A DNA stretch of 64,000 bases, taken from contig PERI01000002.1 in NCBI GenBank assembly GCA_002928515.1, positions 531,308 to 595,307 on the forward strand, read 5' to 3'. Both the position numbers and the translations under genes were made by a program. Shown here piece by piece: positions 35,446-42,918 of the stretch (position 1 is the first letter of the stretch; every line of letters starts with the position of its first letter). The notes beneath the pieces were generated by a model. It searched no databases and was not told the origin of the DNA. It worked only from the letters and a program-made list of their open reading frames with translations. This DNA is from Hyphomicrobium sp. GTDB taxonomy: Bacteria; Pseudomonadota; Alphaproteobacteria; Rhizobiales; Hyphomicrobiaceae.

Positions 35446-36978
35446 ATGCCCCGCACGCCGCGATCACTTATTCTCGTCCTGGGCGATCAGCTCTGGCATG
35501 GGCTTGCGAGTTTGCGTAGTGCCGACAAAAAGCGCGACGTCATTCTCATGGTCGAAGTGGCTGACGAGACGACGTATGTGCGGCATCACAAAAAGAAGAT
35601 CGCCTTCATTTTATCGGCGATGCGCCATTTTGCTTCTGAGCTTTCGGCTTCGGGGTGGAAGGTGGACTATGTCAGGCTCGACGCTGCTGACAATACGGGG
35701 AGCTTCACCGGCGAAGTCGGCCGTGCCCTTGCTCGTTTGAAGCCTGAACGCATTGTCGTCACGGAGCCTGGCGAGTGGCGCGTGCTCCAGATGTTTGAGA
35801 CTTGGGCTGAGACATTCGGTCTTCCCGTCACGATACTCGATGATGATCGCTTTATTGCTTCACGGGAAGACTTCCATGCGTGGGCGAAAGATCGACGCCA
35901 ACTACGCATGGAGTTCTTTTATCGCGACATGCGACGAAAAACTCATTTTCTCATGGATGGCGATGCGCCGGTTGGCGGCAAATGGAATTACGATCACGAC
36001 AACCGCAAGCCTGCCGCCAACGATCTTTTCATACCAGATGTTGCACGGTTTTCGGCCGATGAGATCACACGTGACGTGCTCGATCTCGTGGCGCAGCGCT
36101 TTGGCAATCATATCGGAACGCTAGAGCCGTTTTGGTTTGCGGTGACGCGCCGCGATGCGCTCATCGCGCTCGATCATTTCATGACGCATGCCTTGGCAAA
36201 ATTCGGCGATCATCAGGATGCGATGCTCACCGATCAACCATTCCTCTATCACTCTGTGTTATCGCCATACATAAATGTGGGCTTATTGGATCCGCGCGAG
36301 GTCTGTCGGGCGGCGGAACTTGCTTTTCATGAAGGGCGCTCGCCGCTCAATGCGGTGGAGGGCTTCATTCGCCAGATCATCGGTTGGCGCGAATATGTGC
36401 GCGGCATCTATTGGTTGAAGATGCCCGACTATGTGGATGAAAATTTCTTTGAGGCAGATCGCGCGCTGCCTGATTTTTACTGGACCGGTCAAACGGAGAT
36501 GGCTTGCTTGAAAGCCGCCATCGGACAAACCATCGAACACGCCTATGCACATCACATTCAGCGGCTGATGATTACGGGTAATTTCGCAATGCTAGCTGGC
36601 GTCAATCCGCGTGAGGTGCATGAGTGGTATCTGATGGTCTATGCCGATGCATTCGAATGGGTGGAGTTACCCAACACGCTCGGTATGAGTCAGTTTGCTG
36701 ATGGCGGATTATTGGGATCGAAGCCGTACGCGGGTGGCGGCAACTACATCAACAAGATGTCGGACTATTGCCGCGGCTGTCGGTTCGACGTCAAACAGCG
36801 CACAGGGCCGGATGCGTGTCCGTTCAACGCGCTATATTGGCATTTCCTGCATCGCAACCGGTCGAAGCTTGGGAATAATCATCGGCTCGGCCAAGTCTAT
36901 GCAACGTGGGACAAGATGAGCGCCGATGGGCGCGACGATGTCATCGCCAGCGCTGATGCGTTTCTCGATACGCTTTAG
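35446..36978 (+). CDS. Iron-sulfur photolyase/cryptochrome (FeS-BCP, PhrB type)
   Basis: A 510-aa FAD protein of the class of bacterial (6-4) photolyases that carry a 4Fe-4S cluster. Evidence is the start SLILVLGDQLWHGL, the antenna-domain Asp-rich region, GWREYVRGIYW, and EWVELPNTLGMSQFADGG in the FAD domain. Three cluster cysteines are in DYCRGCRFDVKQRTGPDAC and the fourth is probably in EMACLKAAIG. The ATG at 35446 gives the usual length; frames from 35323 add 41 unrelated residues. Next to it, on the other strand, is the DUF2256 gene, a common companion. Confidence 0.92.
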   Translation: MPRTPRSLILVLGDQLWHGLASLRSADKKRDVILMVEVADETTYVRHHKKKIAFILSAMRHFASELSASGWKVDYVRLDAADNTGSFTGEVGRALARLKPERIVVTEPGEWRVLQMFETWAETFGLPVTILDDDRFIASREDFHAWAKDRRQLRMEFFYRDMRRKTHFLMDGDAPVGGKWNYDHDNRKPAANDLFIPDVARFSADEITRDVLDLVAQRFGNHIGTLEPFWFAVTRRDALIALDHFMTHALAKFGDHQDAMLTDQPFLYHSVLSPYINVGLLDPREVCRAAELAFHEGRSPLNAVEGFIRQIIGWREYVRGIYWLKMPDYVDENFFEADRALPDFYWTGQTEMACLKAAIGQTIEHAYAHHIQRLMITGNFAMLAGVNPREVHEWYLMVYADAFEWVELPNTLGMSQFADGGLLGSKPYAGGGNYINKMSDYCRGCRFDVKQRTGPDACPFNALYWHFLHRNRSKLGNNHRLGQVYATWDKMSADGRDDVIASADAFLDTL

Positions 36979-37014
36979 GGCACCGGCGCTTAGACTTGAG
37001 ACCCAACCAACGTT

Positions 37015-37170
37015 TCAAGATTTTCGTGCAGCCCGGCACTTATCCGAGCAGTATTTGACCTCGTCCCAAACTTTTTCCCATTTCTTGCGCCATGTGAATG
37101 GGCGACCGCAGACGGCGCATGTCTTGGTTGGCAGGTCGGATTTTTTTGGTTTTTTGATTGGCGCAGGCAT
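37015..37170 (-). CDS. DUF2256 mini-protein with four-Cys zinc-ribbon pattern
   Basis: A 51-aa reading frame that is easy to miss. The translation starts [20 protein letters not shown], and then has [15 protein letters not shown] and [12 protein letters not shown]. The CAVCG and CSDKC pairs form a zinc-ribbon pattern, and the [18 protein letters not shown] segment is diagnostic of DUF2256. Such genes are often next to iron-sulfur photolyases. It is convergent with the photolyase gene, 36 bases away. Function is unknown; a part in photolyase maturation or DNA binding is speculation. Confidence 0.85.
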   Translation of the reverse strand: MPAPIKKPKKSDLPTKTCAVCGRPFTWRKKWEKVWDEVKYCSDKCRAARKS

Positions 37171-37214
37171 GTGAGCCATACGCTCAAGAAGCTCAAGTTA
37201 GATTGCTACAGCGC

Positions 37215-37895
37215 TCAGACTTCAGCCCACTGCCGCAGCAAGTTATGATAGATGCCGGTCAGTTCAACAGCGCTTGGATGGCCCGGAGCATCGCGAGCGA
37301 TCGACTGGATGGCGTTATCCATCTGGAACAGCAGCGTGCGATGGGCGTCCTGACGGATCATACTTTGTATCCAGAAGAACGATGACGTGCGCGCGCCGCG
37401 TGTTACGGGCGTGACGCGGTGCAAGCTGCTGGACGGATACAGCACCATGTGGCCTGCTGGAAATTTGACCGAGTGTAGCCCGTAGGTGTCCTCGACGATC
37501 AGTTCGCCGCCGTCATAGTCGTCAGGCTCTGACAAAAATAATGTGGCCGATAAGTCGGTGCGGATTTTGAGAGGCGTGCCGGTGATGGGACGTATCGAAT
37601 TATCAACGTGCAACCCGAAAGCATGTCCGCCCCGATAGCGGTTGAACAGCGGGGGGAATACCCGGTTTGGCAAGGCTGCCGACATGAAACGCGGCGAACG
37701 CGCGAGCGCTTCGAGGATCATGTCGCCGATTTCGCGCGAGGCTTTCGAATTTTCAGGAAGCTGTTCGTTTTCTTTCACGCGCGCGGATTGTGGACCGGCC
37801 GTCACCTTGCCATCGACCCAGTCGGCAGCGTCGATCACTTGGCGCGCGTGCTTCACTTGCTCCTTCGTCAGTACGGCCGGAATTTCAAGAAGCAT
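37215..37895 (-). CDS. piuC: PKHD-type Fe(II)/2-oxoglutarate hydroxylase (PiuC family)
   Basis: A 226-aa oxygenase of the prolyl-4-hydroxylase-like family known as PiuC/YbiX. The iron triad is visible: His and Asp in [10 protein letters not shown] and the distal His in [13 protein letters not shown], with Arg for 2-oxoglutarate in the latter. YbiX/PiuC genes are typically iron-regulated and lie beside catecholate siderophore receptors, as here (TonB receptor 70 bases upstream on the same strand). The ATG at 37895 was chosen by the family start MLLEIPAVL. Confidence 0.92.
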   Translation of the reverse strand: MLLEIPAVLTKEQVKHARQVIDAADWVDGKVTAGPQSARVKENEQLPENSKASREIGDMILEALARSPRFMSAALPNRVFPPLFNRYRGGHAFGLHVDNSIRPITGTPLKIRTDLSATLFLSEPDDYDGGELIVEDTYGLHSVKFPAGHMVLYPSSSLHRVTPVTRGARTSSFFWIQSMIRQDAHRTLLFQMDNAIQSIARDAPGHPSAVELTGIYHNLLRQWAEV

Positions 37896-37964
37896 GTTCG
37901 CCTCAGTTGTGAAAACGGGTCCGCCCATGCGAACCCGTTAGATTTTGTCATTGTATTGCTTAGT

Positions 37965-40433
37965 TCAGCGGTCACCAAACTTGGTGACCAAACTGAACAA
38001 AGCGGTAAAGTCTTGTCCAGGCACAGCCTGGCCGCTGCCGAGCTGGTCGATATATTGCTCGTTGCCGACGTTATAGAAGTTTACCCGAGCTGTTAAGTTA
38101 TCAGTCAGCGGATAGCTTGCCATCGCATCAAAGCGCCAATAGCTGTCAACTGTGATAGGTATTTGGTTCGAAAAATTGACGTTATTTTCGCGCTCTCCCA
38201 CGTAGGTAGCTCCGAAACCGACTTCAAGATTGGAAGGCAGTAGATACGTGGTCCAAAGTGCAAAAGAATGGCGCGGTGTATTATCGATCTCGCGCCCTTC
38301 ATTGCCGAGGTTGGATTTGCGAATTTCACTGTCGAGGAAAGTATAACCCGCAAAGACGCGCCAAGATGGCGTTAAGGCTCCAGAGATTCCAACCTCAAGA
38401 CCGTCGACCCTCTGTTCGCCATCAATTGTTACGACGGCCGAATCCAACGGATCGACATTTCTTGCGTTGGTTTTGTCAATTCTGAAGATCGCGCCTGTGA
38501 GAGAAACGCGACCGTTCAATACATCCCATTTCGTGCCAATTTCGTAGGTTTCGCTTTCTTCCGGTGGCGCGAAAAAGGTCGCTGGAGATGCAGGCAGATT
38601 GTTATTTCCGCCGGCGAGTTGTACCAGGCCGCCAGAGCTTGCAAGGGAAGCGACAGGTTCGAACGAAGTACCATATGAAGCATAGACGCTCCCATTCGGA
38701 GTAGGCTTGTAAACCAGTCCCGCTTTCCAACTGAACTCGTTGTCTTCGCGCTCGATGTCCTGCGTGTAAGTTGGGACGCTGCCATCGTTAAAGGCTCGAA
38801 CTCTCGTATCGACCATATCATAGCGTGCCGTACCGACTACGCTCCACTGTTCATCGAATTTGATCGTGTCTTGTAGAAACAGTGCGACAGTGTCCACGTC
38901 GAGCTTGGCGCGTGTGCCGTTATATATGCCAAGCTGAGCTGGAGTTAGAGGCAAGGTCGGATTAGGATTAAGTAGATTAGTGTCATAGCCATCAACATCG
39001 AGACGACGGTCATTCTCAGAAATCTCGCGTACGAATTCCACACCTGTAACCAATGTATGTTTTAATGCTCCGGTTTGGAAACGTGCTATTAAGTCGGTTT
39101 GATTGACATAAAAGTCATCGACCGTATCGCGAAATTTTGCGTTGCCGCGGACGAGCGTCTGGTCTGTGATTTGTCCACCCGTATTATTTCGTATGCGTGG
39201 CGCCGAATAGATCGAGTCGACATCGATCTGGGCAAATCGAGATTGATTTCGAATAGTTAGATTGTCGCTGAAATCATGTTCAAGTTTTAGGGTGACCATA
39301 TCAGTCGTAACGTCTTCGTAGTCGCGCTGCGTATAGCCATAAAAGTTATTATAATTGACCGGCGCGACTTGACCACTGAATGGCGAATTTACAAACGCAC
39401 CCTCACGCAGCGTTGGAATGCCATAGTCGGGCAAATTGTCTTGCTCTTGATGCACGTAGCTCAAGGTCATGCGCGTATCGGAATTTAGACCGAGTGTTAG
39501 CGAAGGAGCGATACCCCAACGTTCTTGTTCTACGAAATCACGGCCCGGCACGCCTGCATCGTGCACCATGGCGCTCAGCCGAATGGCACCATTGATGCCA
39601 TCGAGCATATAGTTGCCATCGATTGTCGAGCGAAGTGTTGGCTTTTCACTATTATATCCGTCGCCGAATGTTGAAACGTTCTCGAAGAAATTCCCGGCCG
39701 TTGCTTCTTTGCTGACTTGATTGACTGTCGCGCCAGTGGATCCACGTCCAGCGATCGAAGAATTCGGACCTTTAATGATTTCGACGCCATCAAGGTTGAA
39801 AGGATCCCGGAAATAATTTCCCGGGTCGCGTAAGCCATCGAGGAAAATATCGTTGCGCGATTGGAAGCCGCGAATTTTGAACTGATCTCCTCCTGGTGGA
39901 TTGCCTTCGCCTGCTGTGATTGAGATGCCAGGTACGTTTCTCAAGACGTCGCGCAAACTAGTCGCCGTTTGTTCTTTAATAACAGCCTTCGGGATGACTT
40001 GAACTGATTGCGGAGTATCGCGAAGAGGCTCGGTGTATCTTACTGAAGAGAGCCCATCCACTTTGTAATCTCTTGAACCGACGTCGCTGACTGAGCCCTT
40101 GCCTGAAGGCCCGCTAGCGGGTGCATCACTGGTAGGATCAATTTGGCCCTCAAATGCGACGTCTGCTGGTGGTGCGGCTGCCTGAGACGGCTGCTTTTTG
40201 GGAGCTTTCTTCGCAACCTTTGGCTTTGATTTTTTGATTGCGGGTTGTTGCGACTGCGACGTCTGCGGCGCTTGCTCTGGTGGAGGCGCTTCTTGTTGTT
40301 CTACTGATACCGGGGGAAGCGGTGTCGGCTCCGAGGCGTCTTGGGCAATGCCTGAACTATAAGGATAAGCTACCGAAATAGACGCAACAGTTGCAAGCAA
40401 GCTCTTGCGAGAAAAATCGTACTGCCAGCCCAT
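37965..40433 (-). CDS. TonB-dependent siderophore receptor (catecholate type)
   Basis: An 822-aa outer-membrane receptor. After a signal peptide (SLLATVASISVAYPYSSGIA) comes an unusually long Pro/Gln/Lys-rich spacer at about 35-100, then the plug domain (RDTPQSVQVIPKAVIKEQ ... NDIFLDGLRDPGNYFRDPFN) and a 22-strand barrel with siderophore-receptor signatures. The C-terminus is KFGDR, so it lacks the usual final aromatic residue by a few positions. The ATG at 40433 follows GGGGGA; an in-frame ATG at 40478 would add 15 residues. It probably shares a transcript with piuC downstream. Confidence 0.93.
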   Translation of the reverse strand: MGWQYDFSRKSLLATVASISVAYPYSSGIAQDASEPTPLPPVSVEQQEAPPPEQAPQTSQSQQPAIKKSKPKVAKKAPKKQPSQAAAPPADVAFEGQIDPTSDAPASGPSGKGSVSDVGSRDYKVDGLSSVRYTEPLRDTPQSVQVIPKAVIKEQTATSLRDVLRNVPGISITAGEGNPPGGDQFKIRGFQSRNDIFLDGLRDPGNYFRDPFNLDGVEIIKGPNSSIAGRGSTGATVNQVSKEATAGNFFENVSTFGDGYNSEKPTLRSTIDGNYMLDGINGAIRLSAMVHDAGVPGRDFVEQERWGIAPSLTLGLNSDTRMTLSYVHQEQDNLPDYGIPTLREGAFVNSPFSGQVAPVNYNNFYGYTQRDYEDVTTDMVTLKLEHDFSDNLTIRNQSRFAQIDVDSIYSAPRIRNNTGGQITDQTLVRGNAKFRDTVDDFYVNQTDLIARFQTGALKHTLVTGVEFVREISENDRRLDVDGYDTNLLNPNPTLPLTPAQLGIYNGTRAKLDVDTVALFLQDTIKFDEQWSVVGTARYDMVDTRVRAFNDGSVPTYTQDIEREDNEFSWKAGLVYKPTPNGSVYASYGTSFEPVASLASSGGLVQLAGGNNNLPASPATFFAPPEESETYEIGTKWDVLNGRVSLTGAIFRIDKTNARNVDPLDSAVVTIDGEQRVDGLEVGISGALTPSWRVFAGYTFLDSEIRKSNLGNEGREIDNTPRHSFALWTTYLLPSNLEVGFGATYVGERENNVNFSNQIPITVDSYWRFDAMASYPLTDNLTARVNFYNVGNEQYIDQLGSGQAVPGQDFTALFSLVTKFGDR

Positions 40434-40449
40434 AAATTCCCCCGATGTG

Positions 40450-40466
40450 CGGGGTTCAAGGCCCCG
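40450..40466 (-). promoter_or_regulatory. Leader hairpin of the TonB receptor gene, copy 2 of the shared element
   Basis: In the mRNA, CGGGG, loop CCUUGAA and CCCCG form a 5-bp hairpin (six pairs with the outer G-C) with 16 nt between its base and the AUG at 40433. Loop and spacing are identical to the copy before the iron-binding protein gene (31040-31056); one stem pair differs in a compensatory way. The ribosome site GGGGGA is between hairpin and start, and could pair with the CCCC arm. Confidence 0.5.
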
Positions 40467-40487
40467 CCATTTGCTCATGACAAAATA

Positions 40488-40516
40488 ATTATGATCTGTA
40501 CTTGCGAGGTGAACAA
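40488..40516 (-). promoter_or_regulatory. Possible promoter of the TonB receptor gene
   Basis: On the minus strand TTGTTC (40511-40516) and CATAAT (40488-40493) are separated by 17 bases. The -10 matches five of six bases. It would give a 5' leader of about 45 nt that includes the hairpin. The AT-rich -10 region could also hold an iron-regulator site, but no clear box is seen. Confidence 0.35.
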
Positions 40517-40591
40517 TTGCACCGTCAAGATACTTGATCCTATGAGTCAGGATTCAAGTCGAGGCGTGATGCGCAGATGCATCACCTCTGG

Positions 40592-41374
40592 TCAGGAGGG
40601 TTTATTCACCGACATCAGATAATTCACGTCCGTGTCGGGATTGAGTGACCAGACATCTTTGAGCGGATTATAGGTGATGCCGGCGAAACGCGGGTCGTGC
40701 AAACCTCCATTTGCTGCTGCTGCTGCGAGTTCGTCGGGCGTCACGAACCGATCCCATTGATGCGTGCCGCGTGGCAACCAGCGCAAGACATACTCGGCGC
40801 CGACGATCGCTAATGCCCAGCCTTTGAACGTCCGGTTGATAGTGGAGAAAATGGCCAAGCCGCCTGGGCGCACGAGGGCCGCGCACTCGGCAACAAAAGC
40901 TGTGACGTCCGGCACGTGTTCGACGACTTCAAGGCAGGCCACGATGTCGTAGGTTTCGCCGCGCGCAACCAAGTCTTCGACGCGAACCGCGCGATAATCG
41001 ATGTCGAGCCCTTGCGGTTCGCTGTGTCCCTTGGCGATGGCGATGTTGCGTTCGGATGGATCGATGCCGGTCACTTTGGCGCCCATGCGCGTCAGGGGTT
41101 CTGACACGAGTCCGCCTCCGCAGCCGATGTCGAGTGCGGTTAGGCCACCCAGCGGACGCAAGGCCGATGCATCCAACTTGTAATGGGCGATGGCTGCTTC
41201 GCGGATAAACTGCAAACGCGGGGGGCCGATCTGGTGCAGGGGACGAAACTTGCCGTTCGCGTCCCACCACTCGGCGGCGATGCGGGTAAACCTTTTCACC
41301 TCTTCGGGGTCGAGCGTCTTATCGGTTGCCGTTTGGGCGCTCCTGTTTGCGTCACCCGAGATCGCCATGTTCAT
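40592..41374 (-). CDS. ubiG: Ubiquinone biosynthesis O-methyltransferase
   Basis: UbiG carries out both O-methylations of ubiquinone synthesis with S-adenosylmethionine. The 260-aa protein has FTRIAAEWWDANGKFRPLHQ at the start, motif I ALDIGCGGGLVSEP, the CLEVVEHVPD segment and FSTINRTFKGWALAIVGAEY, all diagnostic of UbiG. It is divergent from lysC. Confidence 0.96.
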   Translation of the reverse strand: MNMAISGDANRSAQTATDKTLDPEEVKRFTRIAAEWWDANGKFRPLHQIGPPRLQFIREAAIAHYKLDASALRPLGGLTALDIGCGGGLVSEPLTRMGAKVTGIDPSERNIAIAKGHSEPQGLDIDYRAVRVEDLVARGETYDIVACLEVVEHVPDVTAFVAECAALVRPGGLAIFSTINRTFKGWALAIVGAEYVLRWLPRGTHQWDRFVTPDELAAAAANGGLHDPRFAGITYNPLKDVWSLNPDTDVNYLMSVNKPS

Positions 41375-41580
41375 TCTCCCTATCGCCCTTTTACTCGCAC
41401 TGTCCGGCTTTGGATTGTCAAGCTGGTGCGTTGGGTCGTCGTGGTGTCGGTAACGCCTGTTGCGAGGCCGCGCCGATACAGATATGAAGCGGTCATCTCC
41501 AGAGAAATTTGGCGCTCAGAGACTTAGCCCGGATCGGGCTGGTGACGCGCCGGTTAAGGTTATCAGGAAGCGGCGCGACG

Positions 41581-42843
41581 ATGGCGGTTGTGGTCATGAA
41601 ATTCGGCGGTACGTCCGTCGCTACCATCGAGCGTATTCGCAATGTAGCGCGTCACGTCAAGCGCGAGGTCGATGGCGGCAACAAAGTCGCCGTCGTGGTG
41701 TCTGCGATGGCGGGTGCCACGAACCAGCTTGTGTCTTGGGTCAACGAAGCCTCTGCCTTGCACGATCCGCGCGAATACGACGCCGTGGTTGCGACCGGCG
41801 AGCAGGTGACTGCTGGTTTGCTGGCCATTGTTCTTCAGTCGATGGGGCTCAATGCGCGGTCGTGGACGGGTTGGCAGATTCCGATCAAGACGAGCAGCGC
41901 GCATGGTGCGGCGCGCATTCTAGATATTCCGGGCGAGGACATTCGCGCACGACTCGACCAAGGCGAGATCGCCGTCGTGACCGGATTTCAAGGCGTGGAG
42001 CCCGACGGCAACCGTGTTGCTACGCTGGGCCGCGGCGGGTCGGATACCAGTGCGGTGGCGATTGCGGTGGCGATCAACGCCGATGTTTGCGACATCTATA
42101 CCGATGTCGATGGTGTTTACACCACCGACCCGCGCATCGTGCCGAAAGCGCGTCGCTTGCCGAAAATCGCCTACGAAGAAATGTTAGAAATGGCGTCGCT
42201 TGGCTCGAAGGTATTGCAAACGCGGTCGGTCGAACTGGCGATGGTTTACAAGGTGCGCACGCGTGTCTTGTCGAGCTTTGCCTCACCGGATGCCATGAAG
42301 CCTTTCAACGTGTTCGACATCGAAGATATCGGAACGATTGTTTGCGACGAGGATGATATCGTGGAACAGCAGGTCGTGAGTGGCATTGCCTATGCCAAAG
42401 ACGAGGCTAAGGTTACGCTTTTGAAGGTTGATGATAAGCCAGGCGTTGCCGCGCAGATTTTCGGGCCGTTGGCGGATGCCAATATCAACGTCGATATGAT
42501 CGTCCAGAACATCACGCCGGATGGCAAACAGACCGATATGACGTTTACCGTGCAAGCGACCGAACTGCCGCGCGCGCTTGAAGTTTTGAAAAAGGCGAAG
42601 TCGAACATCGGACACTTCGATGTCAAGAGTTCTGCTGACGTGGTGAAAGTGTCGGTAATCGGTGTCGGTATGCGTAGCCATGCCGGTGTTGCAGCACAAA
42701 TGTTCAAAACGCTGTCCGACAAGGGCATTAATATTCACGCAATTTCAACCTCAGAAATAAAAATCAGCGTGCTGATCGATGCAGCCTATGCTGAACTTGC
42801 CGTGCGTTCGCTGCATTCGGCTTACGGACTGGATAGCGACTGA
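41581..42843 (+). CDS. lysC: Aspartate kinase
   Basis: LysC phosphorylates aspartate, the first step to lysine, threonine and methionine. The 420-aa protein has VMKFGGTSVATIERI at the start, TLGRGGSDTSAVAIA in the catalytic domain and two C-terminal ACT domains (VTLLKVDDKPGVAAQIFGPL and VSVIGVGMRSHAGVAAQMF) that bind lysine and threonine for feedback inhibition. The ATG at 41581 follows AGGAAG. It heads the rightward run lysC-ptsP-HTH-prfA-prmC, an order conserved in Hyphomicrobiales. Confidence 0.96.
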   Translation: MAVVVMKFGGTSVATIERIRNVARHVKREVDGGNKVAVVVSAMAGATNQLVSWVNEASALHDPREYDAVVATGEQVTAGLLAIVLQSMGLNARSWTGWQIPIKTSSAHGAARILDIPGEDIRARLDQGEIAVVTGFQGVEPDGNRVATLGRGGSDTSAVAIAVAINADVCDIYTDVDGVYTTDPRIVPKARRLPKIAYEEMLEMASLGSKVLQTRSVELAMVYKVRTRVLSSFASPDAMKPFNVFDIEDIGTIVCDEDDIVEQQVVSGIAYAKDEAKVTLLKVDDKPGVAAQIFGPLADANINVDMIVQNITPDGKQTDMTFTVQATELPRALEVLKKAKSNIGHFDVKSSADVVKVSVIGVGMRSHAGVAAQMFKTLSDKGINIHAISTSEIKISVLIDAAYAELAVRSLHSAYGLDSD

Positions 42844-42918
42844 GATCGCGGCTCGCCTCGGCCGCAATTTTGATCTTGTTTGAACCGCTCGGGCAGGCGG
42901 AACGGTTGGCAAGATAAT

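Noticed and set aside
40449..40467. tRNA remnant: the hairpin read on the plus strand resembles a T arm (CGGGG-TTCAAGG-CCCCG)
   Set aside because: No acceptor or anticodon arm flanks either copy, the last loop base is G and not a pyrimidine, and both copies sit at fixed distance from minus-strand start codons.
41460..42356. 298-codon Arg-rich frame overlapping lysC in another register
   Set aside because: The lysC frame carries all aspartokinase motifs; the alternative is an artefact of GC-rich codons.
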